From DATKQY01 sp035532475 (GTDB lineage: Bacteria > Actinomycetota > Acidimicrobiia > Acidimicrobiales > Bog-793): a stretch of DNA of 64,000 bases. Below the pieces are notes generated by a model. That model was not told the origin of the DNA and did no database searches. It saw nothing but the letters and a program-made list of their open reading frames with translations. Position 1 is the stretch's first letter; each line of letters starts with the position of its first letter. Made by a program: the position numbers and the translations under genes. The DNA is taken from positions 10,658-74,657 of the forward strand of contig DATKQY010000083.1 of NCBI GenBank assembly GCA_035532475.1, given 5' to 3'. Shown piece by piece: positions 49,281-57,648 of the stretch.

Positions 49281-49742
49281 GTGGCGCGCCAGCAGATATC
49301 GGTGACCGCTTGGTCGCGAGCGCATCCCGGCGTCCTCTACTCGCTGCTGTGCACCGGCGCGACCTGGCCGACCTGGTCACCGATCGGCTCGTTCGAGTTG
49401 GAGCGTCCCGGCCCCGACGGCGGTGAGGGCATCGGCGCGGTACGGCTCTTCCGGACGGGACTTGTCCGGAGCCACGAGGAGATCGGCAGCCTCGAGCAGG
49501 ACCGGCCGTTCGGCTACGCCCTCCTCCAGGGAATGCCCCTGCGGGACTACCGCGCGGCAGTCGAGCTCTCCGAGGATCGCGGTGGCACCACCGTGCGGTG
49601 GTCGGCGTCCTTCTCGGCGGCGATCCCGGGGACGGGCCGGTTCTACCGCTGGTTCCTCGGCCGCTTCATCAAGCGCTGCGCGCTCGGGCTCGCCGCGTTC
49701 GCGGCGAGCCCGAGCGCCGCCGGCCTTGGTGAACCCACCTGA
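49281..49742 (+). CDS. SRPBCC (START-like) family protein under the TetR operator
   Basis: A 153-residue START-like protein. The pattern QQISVTAWSRAHPGVLYSLL opens the domain, ATWPTWSPIGSFELERPG is the usual Trp-containing loop, and a long C-terminal helix (FYRWFLGRFIKRCALGLAAF) closes it. The ligand is unknown. AGGAGGCACGGC precedes the GTG. The gene is divergent from the tetR-like regulator and shares its operator, so it is the likely primary target of that regulator and may bind the same hydrophobic inducer (inference). Confidence 0.88.
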   Translation: MARQQISVTAWSRAHPGVLYSLLCTGATWPTWSPIGSFELERPGPDGGEGIGAVRLFRTGLVRSHEEIGSLEQDRPFGYALLQGMPLRDYRAAVELSEDRGGTTVRWSASFSAAIPGTGRFYRWFLGRFIKRCALGLAAFAASPSAAGLGEPT

Positions 49743-49902
49743 GCACGCGCCGTGCAACGCTGAGTCCGCGCCCTTCGCCGGCGCGCGTGGACTTGTGGCA
49801 CTAGCTCAGCGGTCCCGCCACGCGCAGACTGACATTGCAGTCCGCATGACGGAATCGGTGCAGCGGCTGTGATCTGCTGCCCGGGTGTGGATGGAGGCTG
49901 AC

Positions 49903-50319
49903 ATGTACGAGCGCATCCTGGTCGCACTCGACGGTTCGGAGCATTCTCGGCGTGCGCTTGAGCACGCGAAGGCGTTGGCCCTGCTGGCAACGAGCCAGGT
50001 CCGTGTGCTGCACGTGCGCGAGGAGTACTTCATCGGCAGGGCGGGGCAGGTGCCGGCCGAGGCGCACCAGGAGGCGGCCAAGCTGGTGGACGACGCCGTC
50101 GCCTCGCTCACCGAGGCGGGCGTCCCGGCGAGCGGCATGTTGCGCGCCTCGCTCGCGGGGCGCGTCGCGGGGGAGATCCTCGAGGAGGCCGAGAGCTGGG
50201 ACGCGTCCCTGGTCGTCATGGGCTCGCGCGGTCTCACCGACCTCGTCGGCCTGCTGCTCGGCAGCACGGCACACAAGGTGCTGCACCTCGGAAAGACTCC
50301 CGTGCTGATCGTCCACTGA
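49903..50319 (+). CDS. Universal stress protein (UspA family)
   Basis: A 138-residue single-domain Usp. YERILVALDGSEHSRRAL is the N-terminal nucleotide-binding strand with its Asp. The C-terminal VVMGSRGLTDLVGLLLGSTA includes the G-x2-G-x9-G-S/T ATP-binding pattern, and VLHLGKTPVLIVH closes the fold. It is therefore of the ATP-binding type. GGAGG five bases before the ATG sets the start, and removes six upstream codons. These proteins respond to nutrient, oxygen or oxidative stress; nothing nearby shows which. Confidence 0.93.
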   Translation: MYERILVALDGSEHSRRALEHAKALALLATSQVRVLHVREEYFIGRAGQVPAEAHQEAAKLVDDAVASLTEAGVPASGMLRASLAGRVAGEILEEAESWDASLVVMGSRGLTDLVGLLLGSTAHKVLHLGKTPVLIVH

Positions 50320-50351
50320 CCGCCCGGCTGGAGGGGGCGGTCCGGTCGACG

Positions 50352-50357
50352 TAGCCT
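50352..50357 (+). promoter_or_regulatory. -10 element (TAGCCT), leaderless start
   Basis: TAGCCT ends seven bases before GTG 50365, with no ribosome binding site. Confidence 0.45.
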
Positions 50358-50364
50358 GGTCGAC

Positions 50365-50787
50365 GTGAGCCGAGCCGTCACTGCGTCCGACACCACCGGT
50401 CAGGCGAGAGGGCCCGCGCCACGCTCCATGAACTCGGCGGACGTCTTGATGCGCCGGCTGCTCTACATCCCCGACGACGCCCGGCGGGTGCGCGAGAGGG
50501 ACGTGCAACGGATCTTCAGCACGTCGATCCTGCTCTCCGCGTTGCGCTGCCTCCTCACCTATGTCCTGCTGCCGGTCCTCACGCCCTTGCTCGGCGCCGC
50601 CGCGGGCGTCGGCCCCGCGGTGGGGCTTCCGCTCGCTGTCGTCGCCCTGGTGTTCGATGTGATGGGGATCCGGCGCTTCTGGCTCGCCAACCACCGGCTC
50701 CGCTGGAGCGTCACCGGCATCTACCTGGCCGTGATGGCGCTCGTGGTCACCCTGATGGTGATCGACATCCACCAGCTCACGCGGTAG
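50365..50787 (+). CDS. Small membrane protein of unknown function
   Basis: A 140-residue protein with three hydrophobic segments. The first 55 residues are hydrophilic (ending RRVRERDVQRIFSTSI), followed by ALRCLLTYVLLPVLTPLLGA, GLPLAVVALVFDVMGI and GIYLAVMALVVTLMVIDIH. This resembles a family seen in actinobacteria without assigned role. The GTG start is supported by the -10 element. It lies 46 bases after the Usp gene, but its own promoter suggests independent transcription. It converges on an ATPase pseudogene. Confidence 0.7.
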   Translation: MSRAVTASDTTGQARGPAPRSMNSADVLMRRLLYIPDDARRVRERDVQRIFSTSILLSALRCLLTYVLLPVLTPLLGAAAGVGPAVGLPLAVVALVFDVMGIRRFWLANHRLRWSVTGIYLAVMALVVTLMVIDIHQLTR

Positions 50788-50796
50788 CACCCGTCA

Positions 50797-51535
50797 TCAG
50801 CGGTCCCGGCCGGGCCCGTTGGCGAGGAGATGCCGCATGAAGGCCTGCGGCGCGCGCAGGAAGGCCCGCCACTCCTCCACGATCCCGAGGTCCTCCCACC
50901 TCGCCGGGACGATGCCGTCGGCGCCCAGCTGGAGGAGCTGAGCGCCGGGGAGCGACGTGAGCAGCGGCGAGCGCGTCGCGCACACGACCTGTGCCCCCAC
51001 GGCGGCGAGGCGGTCGAGGACGATCACCAGCTGCAGCGTCGAGGTGAAGGACAGGCCCGACTCCGGCTCGTCGAGCAGGTGCAGGCCCGAGTCGACGAAT
51101 CGGCCGTCGAACACCTGGAGGAACGACTCCCCGTGGCGCTTCTTGTCGAGGTCGTCGCCGTAGCCGGGCAGCCCGTTCATGAACTCGAGCACGCCGAGCG
51201 CAGTCTCGGCCCTGAGGAGGAAGCCCCCGGCCGCGGCGACCCCGAAGAGCGCCTTGCTCCTTCGACATCTCGAGCTGCACCACGGCTCCGAGCCGGCTCC
51301 GCGGGAGCGCAGAGGCGTACTTGCGACCGGCGTGGCCCCCGCGGACATCGATTCCGTACGCCTCCGCCATCGCCTCGATGAGCGTCGACTTGCCCGCGCC
51401 GTTCGGGCCGACGAGAAAGGTCACGGGCCTCGAGAAGGCGAGCCCTCGACGCACCACGTCAGCGATCGCGGGGATCGTGAAGGGCCAGGAGCGCTCCGCG
51501 TGCTGGGGTGGAACCCTGACCGCCGTGACGTGCAC
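50797..51535 (-). pseudogene. AAA-family (SMC-like) ATPase, frameshifted
   Basis: Two frames together encode one predicted ATPase of the COG3910 type. The first (from GTG 51535) has VTFLVGPNGAGKSTLIEAMAEAYGI, containing Walker A. The second carries FLLRAETALGVLEFMNG, the signature-like region, GLHLLDEPESGLSFTSTLQL (Walker B/D-loop) and VVCATRSPLLTSLPGAQLLQL (H-loop like). The switch happens near 51250-51262 at ATGTCGAAGGAGCAAGG, where one extra C would explain it. It may be a real pseudogene, a strain-specific mutation or a sequencing error, because all functional motifs are intact on both sides. Confidence 0.75.
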
Positions 51536-52035
51536 GCGGCGATCTTGGCGGGTCGCTGTGACGGCCCGGGATGACCCCGAGATGGGGTGGCACCCCGCGG
51601 TGCCGGCGGGGGCGTTGGATGCCCCGCCGGCAGGCGAACGGTCGCCGGGTTCCAGCTCCTCGCCGGGCGGCTCCGGGTACCGGTCGGCGAGGTTGCTCGT
51701 GGGATCGCGAACGCGCGTCGCGATCCGGCCCCCGGCGCCGATCGCTGGTCATCTCCTCCGCCAGGGGAGGCGCGCGCCTCGACGGCGACGTTCCCCTCGG
51801 CGCGTGCGCTCCGGCCCGAGGGCCCCGCAGGGGGTCCACCCGTCGTCGCCGGCCGCGCGCCCAGCGCCCTTCGAGGCAATCGGGCCACGTCTCCGAAGCA
51901 ATGTCGCGCCCGACGAGGAGCAGGGGCCGACGGCGAGCGTCCGTTCCCCGGGTGACCCGCAAGCGGCATACCGACCGCCACCGCCCGACAAGGTCGCTGA
52001 TCGAGCGGGCGCCGGTGCCCGGAACGGATTCGTGC
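51536..52035. other. Gene-free region rich in hairpins
   Basis: No supported gene in 500 bases. Between 51576 and 51632, three hairpins are packed together: CCCC-GAGAT-GGGG, GGCACC-CCGC-GGTGCC, and TGCCGGCGGGGGC-GTTGGAT-GCCCCGCCGGCA (12-bp stem with one bulge). Part may terminate the leftward metallopeptidase gene. The remaining sequence shows only shadow frames. Confidence 0.5.
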
Positions 52036-52380
52036 TCAGCCCCAGCCGAGCTCCCTCAGGCGCTCGTCGCCGATGCCGAAATGGTGGGCGACCTCGTGGA
52101 TGACCGTCCTTCGCACCAGCTCGACCACTTCGTAGCTCGACTCGCAACGCGCACAGATCGCAGCCATGTACACCGTGATGCGATCCGGGGACGTCGCCGA
52201 GTAGTGGGCGCCCCGCTCGGTGAGCGGGACGCCCTCGTACAGGCCGAGCAGCCGGCCGGGTGGGCTGAGATCGTCGACGAGGACGGCGACGTTCTCCATG
52301 GCGGTGCCGAACTCGGCCGGTATCCCGTCGAGCGCGCTGGCCACCAGCTCCTCGAACTGCTCGAGCCTCATCGTGACCAC
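52036..52380 (-). CDS. Zinicin-like metallopeptidase family protein
   Basis: A 114-residue minimal zincin of the DUF1025-type family. RLEQFEELVASALDGIPAEF opens the domain, then ENVAVLVDD and ITVYMAAICARCESSYEVVE, and the zinc motif HEVAHHFGIGDERL with the third ligand Asp/Glu downstream. A C-terminal Gly-Trp closes the chain. Catalysis is plausible but unproven in the family. The GTG start is chosen because CATGAT (minus strand) lies seven bases before it; ATG 52371 three codons later is the alternative. It is divergent from the aspartate racemase-like gene. Confidence 0.88.
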   Translation of the reverse strand: MVTMRLEQFEELVASALDGIPAEFGTAMENVAVLVDDLSPPGRLLGLYEGVPLTERGAHYSATSPDRITVYMAAICARCESSYEVVELVRRTVIHEVAHHFGIGDERLRELGWG

Positions 52381-52387
52381 GCCCGAG

Positions 52388-52393
52388 ATCATG
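52388..52393 (-). promoter_or_regulatory. -10 element (CATGAT, minus strand), leaderless start
   Basis: Read on the minus strand, CATGAT ends seven bases before the GTG of the metallopeptidase gene. Confidence 0.4.
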
Positions 52394-52542
52394 CCAAGTT
52401 CTGCCGGCCCGCCCGGCGCGAACCCCTCGAGCGCGCCAAGCTCGTCCCGCTCGGTGATCGGACCGAGCACGGACGCCACCAGCCCACCAGCCGAGACCCC
52501 GTCACCCGCGTGGTGGCGGCCCCGGTGCCCGGATGGCGGTGA

Positions 52543-52548
52543 CAGAAT
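52543..52548 (+). promoter_or_regulatory. -10 element (CAGAAT), leaderless start
   Basis: CAGAAT ends seven bases before GTG 52556 of the racemase-like gene, with no ribosome binding site. Confidence 0.45.
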
Positions 52549-52555
52549 CCCGAGG

Positions 52556-53260
52556 GTGAAGCGCATCGGGCTGCTCGGTGGGATGAGCTGGGAGTCGTCG
52601 ATCGAGTACGAGCGCATCATCAACGAGACGGTGCGCGAGCGGCTCGGTGGGGTGCACTCCGCCGATCTCCTCATCCGCTCCTACGACTTCGCCGACATCG
52701 AGGCGCTACAGGCCGACGGCGACTGGGAGGCGGCCGGGGAGCTGCTCGCCGGGGGCGCCGCGATGCTCGAAGCGCTCGGTGCCCAGCTGATCGTGCTCTG
52801 CACCAACACGATGCACAGGGTCGCCGACGCGATCGTCTCGGCGGTCACGGTGCCCTTCCTCCACATCGCCGACGCGACCGCCGACGCGGTGAAGCGCGCT
52901 GGGGTCCAGACCGTCGCGCTGCTCGGCACCCGCTACACGATGGAGCAACGCTTCTACCGGGACCGCCTCGCCCGGCACGGCCTCGACGTGCGGGTGCCCG
53001 GCGACGAGGACCGCCGGGTCGTCCACGAGGTCATCTACGGCGAGCTCGTGAAGGGCATCGTCCACGACACCTCCCGCCGTCGCTACCTCGAGATCATCGA
53101 CCGGATGGTCGCGGACGGGGCCCGAGGTGTGATCGCCGGCTGTACCGAGATCGAGCTCCTCCTGCCGCCGTCGCTGGTCGCCGTGCCGTACTTTCCGACC
53201 ACCCGGCTCCACGCCGGCGCGGCTGCCGAGTGGGCGATCGGTTCAGACCCCCTTGCCTGA
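52556..53260 (+). CDS. Aspartate/glutamate racemase family protein (YgeA-like)
   Basis: A 234-residue two-domain racemase. KRIGLLGGMSWESSIEYERI is the N-terminal signature. The two catalytic cysteines are Cys82 in IVLCTNTMH and Cys196 in IAGCTEIELL. The CTNTMH form is typical of the YgeA subgroup, which racemises several amino acids rather than aspartate alone. Cytoplasmic and cofactor-independent. D-amino acids so made could serve the cell wall or signalling. The GTG start follows from the -10 element. The opposite-strand neighbour is the zincin-like gene; both appear leaderless from one short divergent region. Confidence 0.9.
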   Translation: MKRIGLLGGMSWESSIEYERIINETVRERLGGVHSADLLIRSYDFADIEALQADGDWEAAGELLAGGAAMLEALGAQLIVLCTNTMHRVADAIVSAVTVPFLHIADATADAVKRAGVQTVALLGTRYTMEQRFYRDRLARHGLDVRVPGDEDRRVVHEVIYGELVKGIVHDTSRRRYLEIIDRMVADGARGVIAGCTEIELLLPPSLVAVPYFPTTRLHAGAAAEWAIGSDPLA

Positions 53261-53457
53261 CCTGCTCGACCCGAGCGCAGTCGCCGGCGACCGTCGCGTC
53301 GGCACGCACCATGGTCCCGTGGCCGTCGAGGAGGCGAGCCCCGCGTACCGTGGCGTCGGGAGCACGAGCGGCGGCGAGCCGGGCTCGACGAGCGTCGCCG
53401 GCTCGGGGGACGGCCGCCAGACGAGGCCCTCGCAGATCCAACAAGGAGGTTCGACGA

Positions 53458-53709
53458 ATGTGCAGGAGCATCACGACGCTGCGTGGCCTGCAGCCGCCGG
53501 CGACGCGAGGAGAGATCGAGGAAGCGGCGCTCCAGTACGTGCGGAAGGTGAGCGGCGCGCGGACCGCACCGAGTGGATCGGACGCGGACTTTGAGCGCGC
53601 GGTGCAGCGCATCGCCGAGGCGACGTCGGATCTCATCCGCGCGCTGCCGGCGCGCCGGCGCCCGCCACCGAACGAGCCTCCGTCTCGTCGCATCGGCGCA
53701 TCGGGCTGA
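53458..53709 (+). CDS. DUF2277 family protein
   Basis: An 83-residue protein of the DUF2277 family. MCRSITTLRGLQPPATRGE at the N terminus and EAALQYVRKVSGARTAP are nearly invariant in the family, followed by a helix DADFERAVQRIAEATSDLI. The C-terminal 20 residues are an Arg/Pro-rich extension. Function unknown across the family; it lacks catalytic motifs and is cytoplasmic. AAGGAGG eight bases before the ATG confirms the start. The 200 bases upstream hold no gene. Confidence 0.93.
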   Translation: MCRSITTLRGLQPPATRGEIEEAALQYVRKVSGARTAPSGSDADFERAVQRIAEATSDLIRALPARRRPPPNEPPSRRIGASG

Positions 53710-54009
53710 TCCATCGGCGGACGACGTTGGCACCGGCGGCGTCCGGAGCCCCCTGCCGTTGGCCGCGGGGCGCTCGGCAATCGCAGGCCCGCCGAAGCTG
53801 CGCGCACGTGCCGCCAGGCGGCACGGACGAAGCGAAGGGATGCGAACCTCCCGCTCTCCATGTCACGGGGGCCGCGGTCGTTATGCACTAGTACCCGCTC
53901 GTTCACCTCAACCTCGTTGCGACCCCGCGCCGACCGAACGGGCTCGCTCGCCCGAGCAGTGGCAAGCGAGAGCAGGGCCGGCGAGGACGACACGGAGGAA
54001 GCGGTCTTG
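53710..54009 (+). other. Intergenic region upstream of the GGDEF gene
   Basis: No gene, repeat or clear promoter seen in these 300 bases, apart from the GGAGGAA ribosome binding site at the right-hand end. Confidence 0.45.
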
Positions 54010-55605
54010 ATGCCCGCCACGGCAGCTCAGCCGGATCGCCAGTCGGCGCTCGCTCGCGCATACCGGCTGATCCACGACATCCAGGCGACGATCCCTGACG
54101 CGGCAACCGAGCTCTCCACGCTCGTCGCGCGCGCGGAGCTCCTGGGCTGGGGCGATGTGGTGAGGGCAGGGCTGTTCGGCCGAGTGGTCGGCGCGTGGTT
54201 CACGCGATCGGGGGACACCTCAGCGGCACTGGCGGAGCTCATCGAGCGCAGCACGCTGGACGGCGACGACGTGATGCTCGCGCTCGGCCTGGCCATGCGC
54301 GCTGACCAGGGCGTCTCAGGAGACGACTCTTCCACCGCCACGTCGCGCGACGCGGACCTGGCGAGGGCGGTCGTCCTGCTCGAGCAAGCCGAGAGCGGTC
54401 CGCTCGAGCGGATCAGCGCCCACACCGCCTGCGGGAACGCCCTTTACACACGCGGGCTCTTCGAGCTCTGCGACGAGCAGTACGCGGCGGCGCTTGCCGT
54501 CGGAGCGTCGCTGCCGCCCGGCACCGTCGACTTCCTCCTCGCTCCGATCATGTTCAATCGGGCCGAGATCCAGGTCGCCTGGTCGAGCATGCTCTACCAG
54601 CTCGGGGACTCGAAGGGGGTGAGCGAGCGCTGGAGCTCCTGGAACGCGTTGCGGGCCGCCGCGACATCCTTCGCCATGGCTGACTCCTGGCGCGTCGAGC
54701 TCGCGGCGCTCGGACTCGTCCTCGGGGCGATGACCGGCGAGGACACCGCGGGCGAAGCCCGACGGCTGCTCGAGGAGACGCTGTCGACACAGCCGGACGA
54801 GCCACGATCCGCGGGGCACCTGAGGCTGGCCGTGGCGCTGAGCGACGCGAGGGCCGGGCGGCCCGAGGCCACGGTAGGCGCCGAGGCGGCGGTCGCGTCG
54901 ATCCAACCGAACCTCTACCCCCAGCTTCACGACCTGGCGCTCTGCCTCGCGGCCGAGGCCGAGGCGAGAACGGGTGCCGGGGCCGGCCTGCGCTACGCCC
55001 GGCGACAGCTCTCGGAGCACTGGGCGGGCCGGCTCGCGTCACTCGGCGCGATGCGAGCCCGGGTCCAGGCCGAACGGCTGTCGACCGAGCGTGAGCTGCT
55101 GAGCAAGCACGCGCGCCTCGACGACCTGACCGGCATCGGCAACCGCCGGGCGCTCGAGCAGTATCTGGCGGAGCTGCAGCGCCGCGACGTCGCCCGCATC
55201 GCCCTCATCCTGCTCGACGTCGACGCCTTCAAGGAGGTGAACGACGGCCACGGCCACCTCGCGGGCGACGCCGTGCTCGTCGGGATCGCGGGCGCGCTCG
55301 AGCGCAGCATCCGCCCGTGCGACCTCGCGGTGCGCCTCGGTGGCGACGAGTTCGCCGTCGTGCTCGCCGACGTCGACATCGACGCAGCCGTCGATCGAGC
55401 GGCCGCCTTCCTGAGGCTCATCGACGAGGAGCACTTCGAGGACGCGAGCAGCGGTCTCGTCGTCACCGTCAGCGCCGGCGTGGCCGCCGGTGTCCCGGCG
55501 CGCATGGCAGAGCTCCGTGCCGACGCCGACGCGGCCCTCTACCGGGCCAAGGCCGGCGGTGGGCGTCGCGTGCTCCGGAGCCGGATCGCCCGAGCGGTCG
55601 CGTAG
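54010..55605 (+). CDS. Diguanylate cyclase (GGDEF) with N-terminal TPR-like domain
   Basis: A 531-residue cytoplasmic protein. About 350 residues of helical repeats (LSTLVARAELLGWGDVVRAG; SAHTACGNALYTRGLFELCD; AGEARRLLEETLSTQPDEP) resemble a TPR-type sensor. A coiled linker leads to the GGDEF domain: DDLTGIGNRRALEQYL, ILLDVDAFKEVNDGHGHLAGD and LGGDEFAVVL. The catalytic GGDEF is intact and an RxxD inhibitory site (RPCD) precedes it, so the enzyme should make c-di-GMP and be subject to product inhibition. No membrane segment. GGAGGAA lies about ten bases before the ATG. The only c-di-GMP-forming enzyme seen in this window. Confidence 0.93.
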   Translation: MPATAAQPDRQSALARAYRLIHDIQATIPDAATELSTLVARAELLGWGDVVRAGLFGRVVGAWFTRSGDTSAALAELIERSTLDGDDVMLALGLAMRADQGVSGDDSSTATSRDADLARAVVLLEQAESGPLERISAHTACGNALYTRGLFELCDEQYAAALAVGASLPPGTVDFLLAPIMFNRAEIQVAWSSMLYQLGDSKGVSERWSSWNALRAAATSFAMADSWRVELAALGLVLGAMTGEDTAGEARRLLEETLSTQPDEPRSAGHLRLAVALSDARAGRPEATVGAEAAVASIQPNLYPQLHDLALCLAAEAEARTGAGAGLRYARRQLSEHWAGRLASLGAMRARVQAERLSTERELLSKHARLDDLTGIGNRRALEQYLAELQRRDVARIALILLDVDAFKEVNDGHGHLAGDAVLVGIAGALERSIRPCDLAVRLGGDEFAVVLADVDIDAAVDRAAAFLRLIDEEHFEDASSGLVVTVSAGVAAGVPARMAELRADADAALYRAKAGGGRRVLRSRIARAVA

Positions 55606-55685
55606 CGAGCTCCCGTGCCCGGCGCGACGCGCCGTCCGTCGGTGCTGGGACCCTCGCTCCGCCCCTGGGTTCTCGGGGGGAAGCC

Positions 55686-56910
55686 TTACTCCTCGCTCGT
55701 CTCGCTGGCGAGGCGCGCGGCCTTCGCGATGAGAGATAGTGACGTTCGCGCAGGTTCGTCGTGCGCACGGCCGCGGCGTGGAACTCCGCGGTGGCCCCCT
55801 CGGCGTCGCCGGCCAGCTCGAGGAGGTGCGCTCGGACCGAGTGCAGGCGGTGGTGCTCGCCGAGCCGGTCCAGAGACCGTCGAGCAGCGCGAGCCCGGCG
55901 CTCGGGCCCTCGACCATGGCGGCGGCGGCCCGGCTCAGCGACACCATCGGGTTGCCGGTCATCTGCTCGAGCCCCCCGTAGCGGGACAGGATCTCGGGCC
56001 AGTCGGTGTCCGCGTAGCGGGCGGCCCGGTCGTGGACCGCGCCGATGGCCGCCTGCAGCAGGTACTCGCCTGCCTTCCTCCCGTGCAGGGCAGCGGTGAC
56101 CAGCTCCAGACCCTCGGCGATCTGCGCGCGGTCCCACCGGGTGCGTGCCCGCTCGGACAGGGGGGCGAGCTCGCCCTCAGCGCGGGTGCGAGCTGGGCGC
56201 GGTGCGTCGGTGGGCAGCATGAGCTCGAGGAGGCCGGACAACTCGGGGTCTCCGGCAGCGCGGCGCGCACGGACCGGGCAAGCCGGATGGCCTCGCCCGA
56301 GAGAACGGCGCGGGCGAGGTCGGGGCCAAAGCTGCCCGCACAGCCCTCGTTGAACAGCAGGTACAGCACGTGGATCACCGACCGGACGCGTCCGGCGAGC
56401 CCATCGGGCGGCGGGAGCGTGAACGCCTCGTCTGACGCTTTGACCTTTGCCTTTGCCCGGCTGATCCGCTGGGCCATGGTCGCCTCGGGCACGAGGAACG
56501 CCGCGGCGATCTCGCGCGTGGTGAGGCCGCCGACCGCGCGCAAGGTGAGTGGGATGGCCGCCGCCGGCGTGAGCGACGGGGTGGCAGCACATGAGCATGA
56601 GGATCGGCGTGTCGTCGTGGCCGGACGCCGGGTCCGGCGGGACGAGCGACCACGATGCGGCCAGGTCCTCGCGACGGCGTCAGGCGGCGACGCGCCGGTA
56701 CTGGTCAGCCATGCGGCGGGTGGCCACGCGGATCAGCCACGCGAGGGGCTTGTCGGGCGCCCCCTCGGTGGACCACCTGGTGGCGGCGAGCAGCGCCTCC
56801 TGCGCGGCGTTCTCGGCGCCGGCGAAGTCGTCATAGCGGCGGACGAGCACGGCGAGGACCTGCGGCGTCAGCTCGCGCAGCAGGTCCTCGGTGCTCGCAG
56901 GCGTGGTCAC
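55686..56910 (-). pseudogene. ECF sigma factor with C-terminal extension, decayed
   Basis: An SNF2-like/SigJ-type long ECF sigma factor spread over several frames. The sigma-2 region is in the first frame (VLAVLVRRYDDFAGAENAAQ; TRRMADQYRRVAA). An in-frame TGA at 56680-56682 then falls before RRREDLAAS. An extra C in the CACCCC run near 56585 shifts to RAVGGLTTREIAAAFLVPEA (sigma-4). A later shift near 56250 leads to ELSGLLELMLPTDAPRP and LHGRKAGEYLLQAAIGAVHD, another to HHRLHSVRAHLLELAGDAEG, and a last one to IAKAARLASETSEE before the final stop. It cannot produce a complete sigma factor. Confidence 0.85.
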
Positions 56911-57308
56911 ACCTCGGGGTCCGGGGCGCTCAGCACTTCACGGGCCTCGATCGGCTGGCGGATCGGCGCCCCGTTCTACCCGGGCGCCGCCGACGCCTGG
57001 GCGGCGATCTCGACGGCTCGCTCGATCCTCTCCACGTCCACCAGCCGGTAGCCGGCGAGCAGCTCCTTGGACTCGGGGAACGGGCCGTCGGTGATCACCG
57101 GAGCGCTCACCCCGTCCGACACCACGCAGCGGGCACGCTCGGGCCCGGCGAGCGCCTGGGCGTCGACCAGCTCGCCGCGCTCGGCGAGCTCCTGGTTCAA
57201 CGCCTACTGGAAGTAGATGTGGGCCCTGACGTCCGCCGGGCTCCACTCCGTAATGGGCGCGCAGTCAGACTCGACGTGTCCGTAGTTCTGCCGCAGCATG
57301 AAACGCAT
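56907..57308 (-). pseudogene. YCII-related (YciI) gene with two in-frame amber stops
   Basis: The 134-codon frame is open from ATG to final TGA except for TAG codons at 57204-57206 and 56976-56978. Around them the protein is well conserved: MRFMLRQNYGHVESD, EWSPADVRAHIYFQ, ALNQELAERGELVDAQALAG, VITDGPFPESKELLAGYRLV and GAPIRQPIEAREVL. YCII proteins typically accompany this long-ECF sigma type, and here the last four bases overlap the sigma start (GTGA). A good ribosome binding site (AGGAAGGA) is still present. TAG is a normal stop elsewhere in the window, so this is decay. Confidence 0.85.
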
Positions 57309-57648
57309 CGCTCGATCCTTCCTGGTCACACGTCGCCCCGCGGCGACGCTCACACCGTTGTCGGCGCTGCGTTCGCATTCTCGACATCGAGCGGCACGCC
57401 GCCGATGCCTCGCCGGGTGCGCCCGGCGCGGGCATGCCCTGCGGCGGCCCGCCGGGTAGCTGAAAAGCTTGAACCCGTCCGGCGCGCGACGCGCCCGAAG
57501 CCGCCCGGCGACCGCCAGGACCCACCGGCGAAGCCCCCATCACGCCCCCGGTGAGCAGGACGACTGTCGCCGGGTCCGCCTGGCACGCTACGGAGGACGG
57601 TGATCGCGGGCCGGGTGGCGCGGCCCGGTCGTCCGCTAGCGTCGACTC
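57309..57648. other. Divergent intergenic region
   Basis: No gene seen in 340 bases. It contains the ribosome binding site of the YCII pseudogene at the left and the -10 hexamer TAGCGT (57637-57642) of the DUF885 gene at the right. Confidence 0.45.
57637..57642 (+). promoter_or_regulatory. -10 element (TAGCGT), leaderless start
   Basis: TAGCGT ends six bases before GTG 57649 of the DUF885 gene, with no ribosome binding site. Confidence 0.45.

Noticed and set aside
51571..52542. 323-codon plus-strand frame across the gene-free region
   Set aside because: Arg/Pro/Ser-rich, crosses the zincin gene on the other strand, and shows no domain or start signal.
56976..57206. Amber readthrough or recoding in the YCII gene
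   Set aside because: TAG is used as an ordinary stop at other genes here, there is no recoding signal, and the neighbouring sigma gene is decayed as well.
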